Positions 34,093 to 42,683 of a DNA stretch of 64,000 nucleotides are shown piece by piece; positions within the stretch are counted from its first letter, which is position 1; each line of letters begins with the position of its first letter. The notes under the pieces are model-generated. The model saw nothing but the letters and a program-made list of their open reading frames with translations, had not been told where the DNA came from and searched no databases. Origin of the DNA: Sphingobacterium hotanense (GTDB taxonomy: Bacteria; Bacteroidota; Bacteroidia; Sphingobacteriales; Sphingobacteriaceae); contig NZ_CP030848.1 of the NCBI RefSeq assembly GCF_008274825.1, forward strand, positions 1,860,001 to 1,924,000, in the 5' to 3' direction. The translations under genes were made by a program, and so were the position numbers.

Positions 34093-34112
34093 ATGTAATA
34101 ATTATAAAATAT

Positions 34113-35432
34113 ATGACATTATCAGGTAAAAAATCGTATTTGCCCATTGTTTTGATGGGATTCGTAGTGTTAATTTCGTTGTTTTTTTCAAAAGCACCCT
34201 CAATTAATGGTGATTTCGAATATAATTATGCTGATGTTGCCTGGATGTTGACTTCTACGGCGTTAGTTTTGATTATGACGCCAGGGTTGGCCTATTTTTA
34301 CGGAGGAATGGTGAAAAAAAAGAATGTGATCTCAACAATGCTTCAAAGTTTCATCTGTATGGCTGTTATTGCGGTGTTATGGGTTGTATTTGGCTTTAGT
34401 TTAGTATTCGGCGAGTCGATCGGAGGGGTTATTGGCAATCCTACAACCTATTTCATGTTCAATGGTGTGTTGGAGGAAAAGCCCTGGGACGGTGCATCGA
34501 CTATACCGTTTGCTTTATTTGCGATATACCAGCTTAAATTCGCTATCATTGCGCCGGCATTGATAACCGGAGCATTTGCTGAACGCATCAAATTCACATC
34601 TTTTGTTCTATTCATCTGTTTATTCTTCATTTTTATCTATGCTCCCTTAGCTCATGCGACTTGGCATCCGGATGGCATTTTGATGAAAATGGGCGTTCTA
34701 GATTTTGCCGGTGGAACCGTGGTCCATATGTCAGCAGGGTTGACGGCATTAGCATCGGCTATCTTCTTAAGACAAGGTAAAAACTACCATGAGCATATAC
34801 CTGCACGTATTACTTATGTATTATTAGGTACAGGAATGCTTTGGTTTGGTTGGATTGGATTTAATGCAGGCTCTGCCTTTGCGGCATCCGAATTAGCTGC
34901 TACAGCATTGATTACAACATCAACTGCTTCAGGCGCAGCCGCTCTAACATACATTTTTCTCGATGCTGCCCGCGGGGTCAAACCTTCCGCTATGGGCGTT
35001 TGCATTGGTGCTGTTGTTGGGTTGGTTGCCATAACCCCCGCTGCTGGATTTGTGACTTTTGGACATTCCTTAGTTACCGGTGCAGTAACCGCCTTAGTAA
35101 GCCGTTTTGTAATTGATTGGAGAACGCGTTCCAAGATCGACGATACCTTGGATGTTTTCCCAAGTCATGGCGTCGGCGGTATGGTGGGTATGCTGCTTAC
35201 GGGCGTTTTCGCTAGCAAGCAAATCAATCCAGCAATCGAAGGCAATGGCCTGTTCTATGGAGAGACCTCTTTATTTACAGCGCATGTTATCGGTTTGATT
35301 GGTGCTACCGTTTTTACACTTGTATTAGCCTTTATATTATTAAAAGTTTGCGATATGATCTCTCCACTGCGGGTTAGCGAAGCAGAGGAAGAAGCAGGAT
35401 TGGACCTGTCGCAACATGGCGAAAAGTTATAG
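34113..35432 (+). CDS. amtB: Ammonium transporter (Amt family)
   Basis: An 11-helix ammonium channel of the inner membrane. The 439-residue protein has an uncleaved or signal-like first hydrophobic segment, then GGMVKKKNVISTMLQSF near residue 65, the family stretch GAFAERIKFTSFVLF at ~153-167, HMSAGLTALASA at ~205-216 (first pore histidine), GFNAGSAFAASELAATA, and FPSHGVGGMVGMLLTG (second pore histidine). All fit Amt proteins. No glnK/PII gene follows, though PII regulators often accompany amtB. It has its own promoter and a strong terminator. Confidence 0.95.
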   Translation: MTLSGKKSYLPIVLMGFVVLISLFFSKAPSINGDFEYNYADVAWMLTSTALVLIMTPGLAYFYGGMVKKKNVISTMLQSFICMAVIAVLWVVFGFSLVFGESIGGVIGNPTTYFMFNGVLEEKPWDGASTIPFALFAIYQLKFAIIAPALITGAFAERIKFTSFVLFICLFFIFIYAPLAHATWHPDGILMKMGVLDFAGGTVVHMSAGLTALASAIFLRQGKNYHEHIPARITYVLLGTGMLWFGWIGFNAGSAFAASELAATALITTSTASGAAALTYIFLDAARGVKPSAMGVCIGAVVGLVAITPAAGFVTFGHSLVTGAVTALVSRFVIDWRTRSKIDDTLDVFPSHGVGGMVGMLLTGVFASKQINPAIEGNGLFYGETSLFTAHVIGLIGATVFTLVLAFILLKVCDMISPLRVSEAEEEAGLDLSQHGEKL

Positions 35433-35462
35433 TATTTTCCCTCCATTATATCCTAAATTATG

Positions 35463-35496
35463 CCTGCCTTCCGATCTGGAAGGCAGGATTTTTTTT
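35463..35496 (+). terminator. Intrinsic terminator of amtB
   Basis: CCTGCCTTCC (35463-35472), loop GATCT, GGAAGGCAGG (35478-35487), then ATTTTTTTT: a strong GC-rich stem. Confidence 0.95.
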
Positions 35497-35588
35497 ATAT
35501 CAAAAGGTTTGAATATTTAAAGATTTGAATTAAGTGCAAACTATTTCCCCACTTATCAGTTTTAATAATAAACTATAGAGGGAAGAGC

Positions 35589-35807
35589 ATGAAGCACTTA
35601 AAAATATATGGGTTATCAATCTTAATGTCGGGTTTATTTCTTACGGCCTGCAATAATAATCAGCAGGAAAGTACAGATGAAGTAACACCTCCACCTGTTG
35701 AGAAGGATGCCGTTTCGCGTTATAATATCAATGAGCCAGATAAAAGTGTTTTGAAATTGGACTCTACGACAGTCGATTCCACACAGATTGACACGATTCG
35801 CAAGTAA
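35589..35807 (+). CDS. Small putative lipoprotein
   Basis: A 72-residue protein with a lipoprotein signal peptide, MKHLKIYGLSILMSGLFLTAC, so lipidation is expected on Cys21. The mature part (51 residues) is hydrophilic, with acidic and Ser/Thr-rich sequence and no recognisable fold. GAGGG lies about 8 bp before the ATG. It has its own terminator. I do not recognise the family; small surface or periplasmic lipoproteins of this sort are common in the phylum. Confidence 0.75.
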   Translation: MKHLKIYGLSILMSGLFLTACNNNQQESTDEVTPPPVEKDAVSRYNINEPDKSVLKLDSTTVDSTQIDTIRK

Positions 35808-35844
35808 TACATACATTCTTTATAATTTGTTAGTCAATAGTAAT

Positions 35845-35878
35845 GGGCAACCTTTCAAAGAGGTTGCCTATTCTTTTA
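35845..35878 (+). terminator. Intrinsic terminator after the small lipoprotein gene
   Basis: GGCAACCT-(TTCAAAG)-AGGTTGCC followed by TATTCTTTTA; about 40 bp after the stop codon. Confidence 0.75.
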
Positions 35879-36172
35879 TACCAGCAATTGGTCTTAGTTT
35901 ATCATAAGCTTTATCTATCCCATTGCATAGCCCAATCAAACCCGCTCTGAATTGGGTCTGCATTGGGACTGTATTGGGTTTGAAAGGGGATTGAAAGGGG
36001 AGTAGGTCAAGGGAGGTTGGAATTGGCGCCGAATTAGAAAAGCACTCTTCTTGCGACAAAGCTTGTTTGCCCATTTCGATTGAATCCCTACCATCTTACT
36101 TGGTTTTTTGTTTGGTTTATTTCTGCTACTTTTAGTTGAAATTAATTGAGTGGCACATTAACTAGTGAATCG
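35879..36172. other. Gene-free spacer with ATTGGGT/GAAAGGGG-rich repeat
   Basis: No gene is visible. The part 35929-36010 shares ATTGGGTCTG, TTTGAAAGGGG and an inverted GAGCGG-type 17-mer with the spacer at 13932-14000, and similar words recur near 44405-44440. From 36060 the DNA is the upstream region of the TauE-like gene. Confidence 0.5.
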
Positions 36173-36970
36173 ATGTTAATAGTTGGTTGTATTTTAGCCG
36201 TTATCGTTGGGGTAACCTTAGGGATGCTTGGGAGTGGAGGTACCATTCTTACCGTTCCAATTTTGGTGTACGTCATGGCGGTACATCCGGTTATTGCTAC
36301 TACCTATTCTTTATTTGCAATCGGGATCACTTCTTTCGTTGGTGGCCTGCGGGGAATTATCCGCAAAGAGGCTGATTTGGGGAAGATATTGACTTTCGGT
36401 CTACCTTCGCTTATCGTTGTGTTTTTCACGCGATCGTTTATTCTTCCCCTTGTTCCGGATGTTATTCACATTGCGGGCTATGCCATTGAGCAACGAACGG
36501 CATTGATGCTACTGTTTTCGATGGTGATGATTGCTTCATCGCTCAGTATGATTTTTGCGATGAAGAAACATACGATCCCTGAGGCGCCACGCGTCCATGT
36601 GCCTATCAGCTTGGTGCTTGCTCAAGGTGCACTTGTTGGATTGGTGACAGGTTTAGTAGGTGCCGGTGGGGGATTTTTAATTATCCCGGCCTTAGTGAAC
36701 TTTTACCATTTGCCAATGCGCCGTGCTGTAGCGACTTCTTTGATTATCATCACCGTTAACTCCTTCTTTGGATTAGTTGGTGATAGCGAGAAGTTTGCGG
36801 AATTTGATTGGAATTTGTTGTTGAGTTATACCGGCTCAACGCTGATTGGGATTTTTATAGGTTTTTATTTTGCTGATCGAGTTTCTAATACTTTTCTCAA
36901 GGTCGCTTTTGGATACTTGATTCTGATGATCGGGATATATATTATTCTTAAAGAGACGGTTCTTCTTTAA
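36173..36970 (+). CDS. TauE/SafE-family (sulfite exporter-like) membrane permease
   Basis: A ~265-residue inner-membrane protein of the TauE/SafE family (PF01925), likely to export a small sulfur-containing or organic anion. It has about eight hydrophobic segments in two similar halves: GVTLGMLGSGGTILTVPILVYVM near the start and LVGLVTGLVGAGGGFLIIPALVNFY in the middle, both with the family's GxxGGGGG-like turn. The ATG at 36173 is preferred to an upstream TTG in frame (36146) because it lies directly before the first membrane helix. The substrate is unknown. Confidence 0.88.
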   Translation: MLIVGCILAVIVGVTLGMLGSGGTILTVPILVYVMAVHPVIATTYSLFAIGITSFVGGLRGIIRKEADLGKILTFGLPSLIVVFFTRSFILPLVPDVIHIAGYAIEQRTALMLLFSMVMIASSLSMIFAMKKHTIPEAPRVHVPISLVLAQGALVGLVTGLVGAGGGFLIIPALVNFYHLPMRRAVATSLIIITVNSFFGLVGDSEKFAEFDWNLLLSYTGSTLIGIFIGFYFADRVSNTFLKVAFGYLILMIGIYIILKETVLL

Positions 36971-37208
36971 TTTCCTATCCTTATTCGCAGTATAGAGCTT
37001 TAGATTTCAAAGATTCGGAGAGTTTTATTTTAGAAAGGAACTGATCGTAATCAACGCTAAATTATGAGGCTCTTTCCAAATAAGCAGGATGGAACAAGAC
37101 GGATTTCCGAAAAGTTCTTGATATAATTGAAGGTTAGCTTGCTAAAACGTTTAATAATTACGTATTTTTAAGTATCAAACATTATAAATCAACCCCAATA
37201 TTTAATTG

Positions 37209-39515
37209 ATGAAGAAGAATTATGCGCGATTCGGGAAGCTTATGTTGTTAGCCATTCTCCCTAGTTTAGGCTTGGCTCAACAGAAGAAGTTGACCGATTA
37301 TGTAAACCCTTTGATTGGAACAGCCAAGATGGGACATACCTTTCCAGGTGCTACCGTTCCATTTGGTTCCGTACAGTTGAGTCCCGACACCGATACTATT
37401 CCTTATGCTTTTAATGGCAAATATACCGGCACAGTCTACGAGTATTGTGCAGGCTATCAATATAAGGATAAGACGATTGTAGGCTTTAGCCACACCCATT
37501 TTAGCGGAACCGGGCACTCAGATTTAGGTGATATTTTGGTGATGCCTACGCAAGGGAAAGTTCAATTGAACCCCGGTACGGCAGATCGGCCACAAGATGG
37601 TTATCGCTCGCCTTTTAGCCATGATAATGAGGTTGCAGAACCTAACTATTACAAAGTAAAGCTAGATAAGCATAATATATTAGCCGAGTTAACGACCAGT
37701 ACGCGCGTGGGAATGCATCGATATACCTTCCCTAAATCCGATGCCTCGCATCTTATTTTTGATCTGACGGCCGGGATCTATAACTACGACGAGAAGAATG
37801 TGTGGACGGTGGTTCGCGTCTTGAACGATTCAACTATTACAGGCTATAGGCAAACGAACGGATGGGCGAGAACCCGTACCGTTTATTTTGCGATTAAGAC
37901 TTCTAAACCGTTTAAGAACTATGGGGCACGTTATTATGATAAGGAAACACCTTACAAAGGATTCTGGCGTAAGTTCGATCAGAAGAATAATTTCCCGGAT
38001 CTAGCGGCACATAATATGAAGTTGCACTTGGATTTCGATACGGAAGACTCGGAGCAGGTGATGATGAAAGTTGCTTTAAGTCCGGTAAGCATGCGCAATG
38101 CATTGGCGAATATGGAAGAAGAAGTTCCGCACTGGGATTTCGAGCAAGTTGTTTCGAAGGGTAAAGATGCTTGGGAGAAGGAGCTTGGCAAGATTAAAGT
38201 GGATATGCTAAATGAGGCGGATTTAGTTAATTTCTACACTTCCGTTTATCATGCTAACCTGATGCCAACGATTTATATGGATGTGAATGGTGAATATAAG
38301 GGCTTGGACCAGGAGGTTCATCGCGCCGAGGGCTTCGTGAATTACACTTCATTCTCCTTATGGGATACCTTTAGAGCGTTTCACCCTTGGCTGAATCTGA
38401 TCAATCCATCGCGCAATGCAGATATGGTTTCGTCGATGATGGCGCATTATGATCAGTCTTTGCTGGGAATGCTGCCTATTTGGTCGCATTATGCTAATGA
38501 TAACTGGTGTATGTCAGGCTATCATTCGGTTTCTGTTGTTTCGGATGCGATCTTGAAGGGCGTTTATAAAGGGGATGCGGAAGCGGCTTTGTTGGCTTGT
38601 ATCTCTACAGCAAATGCTCGCCCATATGAAGGCATTGGTGATTATATCGATTTAGGATATGTGCCGGATGAGGTATCAACGTCATCCGTTTCCAATACAT
38701 TGGAGTATGCTTACGACGATTGGTGTATCGCGCAAGTCGCTAAGAAATTAGGTCATACGGATATCGCGGAAGAGTTTACGAAACGCTCGAACAACTGGCG
38801 TAATTTATTTGATAAGTCTATCGGGTTTATGCGTCCGAAAGATAAATCAGGGAAATTTAGAGCAGAGTTTGATGTGTTGGATACCCATGGGCAAGGGTTT
38901 ATTGAGGGCAACACCTGGAACTATTCCTTATATGTTCCACACGATCCTATTGGCTTGCGCGAAGCGATTGGCGGCGAAAAGCGTTTTGAAACGTACTTAG
39001 ACTCCTTATTTACAATGGAATTGCCGGATAAGTATTTTGAAAAAACTGAGGATATAACTCGTGAGGGCATTATTGGTAACTATGTTCATGGAAACGAGCC
39101 ATCGCACCACGTTGCCTATCTCTACAATATCACGATGAGCCCTTGGAAAACACAAAAACGTGTTAGAGAGATTATCCGCCATCAATATAATAATGGCGCG
39201 GACGGCCTGGGCGGTAATGACGACTGCGGGCAGATGTCGGCATGGTATTTATTCACGTCCTTAGGCTTTTATCCGGTAGCTCCCGGCGATGCTCACTACT
39301 GGATCGGTAGTCCTTTGGTGAAGTCGGCAAACGTAGAGCTAGAGAATGGGAAAACGTTGAAAGTCGTGGCAAAGAATCAGGGTGAGAAAAATGTTTATGT
39401 CAGCAAGGTGAGTTGGAATGGTAGGGAGATTAAAGATTTTAAGATTTCGCACGATGATTTGATGAGCGGCGGAACTTTAGAGTTCGTTATGAGCAATAAG
39501 CCGAAAAAGAAGTAG
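37209..39515 (+). CDS. GH92 alpha-mannosidase, secreted
   Basis: GH92 enzymes are calcium-dependent exo-alpha-mannosidases that trim N-glycan or yeast-type mannans. The ATG at 37209 starts a signal peptide (to about LGLAQQ, residue 23). The mature enzyme shows the family's N-terminal block YVNPLIGTAKMGHTFPGATVPFG, then FSHTHFSGTGHSDLGD, and the catalytic region HGNEPSHHVAYLYN near residue 630 (general acid glutamate) with GGNDDCGQMSAWYLFTSLGFYP near 665 (calcium and base aspartates). At 768 residues it has normal length. A hairpin follows, but its downstream side is part of an IS1182-type element. Confidence 0.93.
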   Translation: MKKNYARFGKLMLLAILPSLGLAQQKKLTDYVNPLIGTAKMGHTFPGATVPFGSVQLSPDTDTIPYAFNGKYTGTVYEYCAGYQYKDKTIVGFSHTHFSGTGHSDLGDILVMPTQGKVQLNPGTADRPQDGYRSPFSHDNEVAEPNYYKVKLDKHNILAELTTSTRVGMHRYTFPKSDASHLIFDLTAGIYNYDEKNVWTVVRVLNDSTITGYRQTNGWARTRTVYFAIKTSKPFKNYGARYYDKETPYKGFWRKFDQKNNFPDLAAHNMKLHLDFDTEDSEQVMMKVALSPVSMRNALANMEEEVPHWDFEQVVSKGKDAWEKELGKIKVDMLNEADLVNFYTSVYHANLMPTIYMDVNGEYKGLDQEVHRAEGFVNYTSFSLWDTFRAFHPWLNLINPSRNADMVSSMMAHYDQSLLGMLPIWSHYANDNWCMSGYHSVSVVSDAILKGVYKGDAEAALLACISTANARPYEGIGDYIDLGYVPDEVSTSSVSNTLEYAYDDWCIAQVAKKLGHTDIAEEFTKRSNNWRNLFDKSIGFMRPKDKSGKFRAEFDVLDTHGQGFIEGNTWNYSLYVPHDPIGLREAIGGEKRFETYLDSLFTMELPDKYFEKTEDITREGIIGNYVHGNEPSHHVAYLYNITMSPWKTQKRVREIIRHQYNNGADGLGGNDDCGQMSAWYLFTSLGFYPVAPGDAHYWIGSPLVKSANVELENGKTLKVVAKNQGEKNVYVSKVSWNGREIKDFKISHDDLMSGGTLEFVMSNKPKKK

Positions 39516-39529
39516 GTTAAAGGATTAAA

Positions 39530-39561
39530 AGAAGAAGGTGTCTAAAAAGGCACCTTCTTCT
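39530..39561 (+). terminator. Terminator-like hairpin at the GH92/IS boundary
   Basis: AGAAGAAGGTG (39530-39540) pairs with CACCTTCTTCT (39551-39561), then GTTTTA. The loop contains TCTAAAAAGG, part of the IS terminal repeat. The right arm is in the IS and the left arm in host DNA, so the present terminator may have been formed by the insertion. Confidence 0.65.
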
Positions 39562-41347
39562 GTTTTATAGGTTTTGCGATTTCATTACTGTTTTCATTTT
39601 TGAGTTTTAAGCAGTAAGTCGATATTTTATGGTTTTAACGCTCCTGACTCCAATTTTTATTGTATATAGTGTTTTATCGCTATAACCATTCCCAAAGAAG
39701 ACATCGTTTGCCCACTTTTTCGCCCATTTTCTGAGGTTATGGGCAATGGCCATCAATCCGAACTCCACAGCGACTTTCTCCAGTCCTTTCATTGTGAACC
39801 GGGTAAACCTGTTGTTGCTTTTCATCTGACCGAAAACGGATTCCACTTCTATGGGTCGCTTGCTTCGATGGTACATTCCCTCTTCCGATACCAGCCTTTC
39901 CCGGGCTTTATCCTTGAGCTGATTGAGTCTATGGTTCACTTCAATGAGCCGATCGCCTTTAGCTTTATGACACCCACTGCGCATCGGGCAGCCTTCGCAT
40001 CGCTGAGCCTGATAACAGCTGACCTGGGCTGTGTATCCGTTGGCACTAACTCTGGTTGCATGACCGATAAAGCTGAGCTTCTGTCCTGCGGGACATACAT
40101 AATAGTCATCTTGCTGGTTGTAATACAGATTCTGTACCGAGAAAGGATCCTGTTTATGCTTGCGCTTCTGTTCCACATGAAAGTAATTGTACTTGACAAA
40201 GGCAGTTATGCCCTGTTTTTCCATCAATTCATAGTTCTGCTCGCTACCATAACCGGCGTCTGCTACAAGCTGTTCACTTTGTTTTCCGTAATGGCACTCA
40301 AAGCCTTCCAAATGTTCCGGCAGGGTTGTGGTGTCGGCAGTTGTTTGATGGATGCTGTAATGGGTGATGAACTGATCTTCGGTGCTGATTTGGGTATTAT
40401 AGGCTGGCTTAAGCTGGCCATTCTTCATGTGGTCCTCTTTCATCCGCATAAACACAGCATCGGTATCGGTCTTGCTATAACTATTGCGATCTCCCAGTAC
40501 TTCCAGTTGCTCTTCATATTTCTCTAGTCGAGGCAAATAGTCCTCTTCAAGTTTCTTAAGTTGCTTATCAGTAGATTTATTGGCTCCTTTGAACTTGGCA
40601 TTGATCGCTTCGATCTTTTCCTTCAACTGACTGCTATCGATGGCCTTGCTAACTTCTTGATTACCTAATGAAGATTGGTCTTGGGCGATCTGAGCCTCGA
40701 TTTCCGAAAGAACCGAAGTAATGTTTGCTTCTAACTTTACCTTATTCTTCTCGACCGATTTCTTCCAAACGAACGTATAACGACCAGCGACAGACTCGAT
40801 CTTGGTACCATCTACATATTGAACTTTCAAGCTAACATACTCCATATCATGTAGCATACGAACGATACTGGCAAACAGCTCTTGTATCTGTCCTTTAAGA
40901 CGCTTTCCTCTGAAATAATTGATCGTACGATAATCAGGTGTACTGTTCCCTGAAAGCCACATGAAATGGATGTTCTCGTGAAGGGCCTGCTCGATTTTTC
41001 GGCAAGAATAGATATTGCTTAAATAGGCGTAGAACAGCACCTTAATGAGCATTCTAGGGTGAAAACTAGTGGTGCCTCCGCCTTTATACTGACGGATAAT
41101 AGGTTCAAGATCCAACTGGTCAACAACCTGACTCACCAAACGAACCGGATGATTCATTGGAATACGATCTAAAATATTCTCAGGAAATAGACTCGGACTA
41201 TTGGATGGAAGCGCTTTGAATTGTATGTTTGCCATATTGTTTTTTTGGGTGCACCTTAAGATACAAAATCTTAAGGACAAAAAAACAGAAAAACCCCGCC
41301 ATTTTTTAATGACGGGGTTCTTTCTTTAAGAGACCTTTTTAGACAGC
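39537..41347. mobile_element. IS1182-type insertion sequence (complete)
   Basis: The ends share TGTCTAAAAAGG (39539-39550) and its reverse complement (41334-41345), extending a few bases outward with mismatches. One long transposase runs leftward. A 12-bp stem AACCCCGCCATT/AATGACGGGGTT near 41292-41320 sits inside the right end. The flanks AAAAGAAGAAG and CTCTTTTCTTT look complementary, as if the element entered the stem of an older terminator. Exact ends are uncertain by a few bases. Confidence 0.8.
39607..41235 (-). CDS. IS1182-family transposase
   Basis: A ~542-residue DDE transposase; the start MANIQFKALPSN at 41235 is preferred to an upstream in-frame ATG at 41280. It has the N-terminal domain RIPMNHPVRLVSQVVDQLDL followed by TSFHPRMLIKVLFYAYLSNIYSCRKIEQAL, the core VQYVDGTKIES with the first catalytic Asp, a long coiled insertion (~170-270), VADAGYGSEQNYELM with the second Asp, a zinc-ribbon-like CPAGQ/CEGCPMRSGC unit, and RSKRPIEVESVFGQMKSNNRFTRF with the Glu. 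No stops interrupt it. The 262-residue frame on the opposite strand inside it is a shadow. Confidence 0.92.
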   Translation of the reverse strand: MANIQFKALPSNSPSLFPENILDRIPMNHPVRLVSQVVDQLDLEPIIRQYKGGGTTSFHPRMLIKVLFYAYLSNIYSCRKIEQALHENIHFMWLSGNSTPDYRTINYFRGKRLKGQIQELFASIVRMLHDMEYVSLKVQYVDGTKIESVAGRYTFVWKKSVEKNKVKLEANITSVLSEIEAQIAQDQSSLGNQEVSKAIDSSQLKEKIEAINAKFKGANKSTDKQLKKLEEDYLPRLEKYEEQLEVLGDRNSYSKTDTDAVFMRMKEDHMKNGQLKPAYNTQISTEDQFITHYSIHQTTADTTTLPEHLEGFECHYGKQSEQLVADAGYGSEQNYELMEKQGITAFVKYNYFHVEQKRKHKQDPFSVQNLYYNQQDDYYVCPAGQKLSFIGHATRVSANGYTAQVSCYQAQRCEGCPMRSGCHKAKGDRLIEVNHRLNQLKDKARERLVSEEGMYHRSKRPIEVESVFGQMKSNNRFTRFTMKGLEKVAVEFGLMAIAHNLRKWAKKWANDVFFGNGYSDKTLYTIKIGVRSVKTIKYRLTA

Positions 41348-41359
41348 CTCTTTTCTTTA

Positions 41360-41884
41360 CTAGGACCATCCTTTTTGTTGAAACGATTCGTTGATAAATT
41401 GGTAAACATAGCGAGCTATTTCACCCTCAGTCGCGTCGACTTCTGCAATAGATATCGCTAGAGCACCTTTTTGCCCTTTCATAAAAGTATCTCTAACAAA
41501 GAAGCTCTTCATTCGTTCCGCATATTTCTCCGGGTTCTTGAGTGCTATATGAATGTATCTATCGTCGATTTGGTATTCGGCAATATCGCTCCATTCGATT
41601 AGTCCCGCCGCTTTGGCAACAGGAGTCGTGTTGCCTTGGATCCCTAATTTCGAGAACGTGATTGCTGCATCTGTTGCCTTCTTAGGGGCAAGAATTAGTT
41701 TTAAGAATCCTCCGAATCCTAAAAGAATAAGAAAAATGGACACTACTCTTCCTATGAGATAAACTCTTGTTTCAATAAAAAAAATATAGTATCCGATGGC
41801 GAGGCCGGCAATTCCGATCAATAGGAATAGGAGAGCCATGTTTTTCTGCTTTTTTGCACTGTAGGGGATGGTTACTTCGTTCAT
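41360..41884 (-). CDS. STM3941-like small membrane protein
   Basis: The 174-residue protein has two hydrophobic segments (residues ~16-35 and ~42-64: ALLFLLIGIAGLAIGYYIFF and VVSIFLILLGFGGFLKLIL), then a soluble PH-like region (ITFSKLGIQGNTTPVAKAAGLIEWSDIAEYQIDDRYIHI). This matches the layout of the STM3941 family as I know it, whose function is unknown. It follows a DoxX gene by 18 bp on the same strand, so the two are probably an operon. An IS ends just downstream, which may have replaced the original terminator. Confidence 0.65.
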   Translation of the reverse strand: MNEVTIPYSAKKQKNMALLFLLIGIAGLAIGYYIFFIETRVYLIGRVVSIFLILLGFGGFLKLILAPKKATDAAITFSKLGIQGNTTPVAKAAGLIEWSDIAEYQIDDRYIHIALKNPEKYAERMKSFFVRDTFMKGQKGALAISIAEVDATEGEIARYVYQFINESFQQKGWS

Positions 41885-41902
41885 ATTCTTACGGTTTTAG
41901 TT

Positions 41903-42313
41903 TTATGTTGTTTTGTGGGTTGTAATTTGACGATTATCTATAGCGTATTTCCCCGCTCCTGTAAATATCAGCGCCAGAACAATACAAAAAATAGCGAGCG
42001 CCGGAGTTAATGCTTCCAAGCTGTCGCCGCTTTTGAAATGCACCATGATTAATGCAATCAAGAAATTGAAGGCTAAGAATGCGGCGGCAATTCTTGTTTT
42101 CCAACCGATCAGTATCAATATCGATGCAATCAGTTGGACATAGACTGAAAGAATGGCGGAAAACATCGGGAATGGGAATGCAAATTGAGAGAGAAAGCCA
42201 GCGAATTCTTTCATGTGCGAGAAACTCAGTACGTTGTCGAGTACACCGTATATCACTCTAATTCCGATAAAAAATCGAAGAATTAGGAGTCCTATGGAAG
42301 TATGGTCAATCAT
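41903..42313 (-). CDS. DoxX-family inner-membrane protein
   Basis: A 136-residue protein with four hydrophobic helices and the DoxX pattern: GLLILRFFIGIRVIYGVLDNV at the start, FPMFSAILSVYVQLIASILILIGWKTRIAA in the middle and the final LALIFTGAGKYAIDN. DoxX proteins are small quinone- or thiol-linked membrane proteins; this one has no attached redox domain, so its substrate is unknown. It is first in a two-gene leftward operon with the STM3941-like gene. Confidence 0.86.
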   Translation of the reverse strand: MIDHTSIGLLILRFFIGIRVIYGVLDNVLSFSHMKEFAGFLSQFAFPFPMFSAILSVYVQLIASILILIGWKTRIAAAFLAFNFLIALIMVHFKSGDSLEALTPALAIFCIVLALIFTGAGKYAIDNRQITTHKTT

Positions 42314-42683
42314 ATCAATTTGTAGGGTTTATCATGTTGCTTTTGACGATGCTTTCGTTGAAATAAACAGGTGGAAATTTTCTTTGTTTTCCTTTGTGAT
42401 CTTATTCTTTCTGCTGATTATTAAGATTAAGCAGATATCATGCTAAATCCCTGTTATTTTTATTGTTAGCATAGTCGATTTATATAAATATGATAGTTGA
42501 AGTGCTACATAACAGGAATTTTCTTGAGTATAGTAGACGTTTTGTCCTGTTGGTATATAGTACAGGATGGTTGAAACTAAATAAAATTTTAAATTTAACT
42601 TATATTGTAAGGAGGGCTCTTTGCCCTTTATTATTGAAGAATAGATAATAGAATAAAACGATAACAATCGCTAATTATTAAAC
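42314..42683. other. Gene-free AT-rich spacer
   Basis: No convincing gene: the longest frame (leftward, 42443-42667) encodes a hydrophobic, low-complexity 74-residue peptide without support. Short dyads are present, for example ATGCTAA (42440-42446) with TTAGCAT (42466-42472) and CCTGTTAT with ATAACAGG. No promoter match was found for either flanking gene. Confidence 0.5.

Noticed and set aside
33837..34112. Sigma-54 (-24/-12) promoter for amtB
   Set aside because: No GG-N10-GC pair with the expected flanking bases was found; a housekeeping-type -33/-7 pair is present instead.
36187..36375. 62-residue rightward frame overlapping the TauE/SafE gene
   Set aside because: It is out of frame with a clear eight-helix permease and has an atypical Trp/Arg-rich composition.
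39739..40527. 262-residue rightward frame inside the IS1182 transposase
   Set aside because: It lies wholly antisense to a clear transposase, has a composition typical of a shadow frame, and carries no start region or motif.
42443..42667. Leftward 74-residue hydrophobic frame in the spacer before the phosphoesterase
   Set aside because: No promoter, no recognisable domain, low-complexity sequence, and AT-rich DNA that gives such frames by chance.
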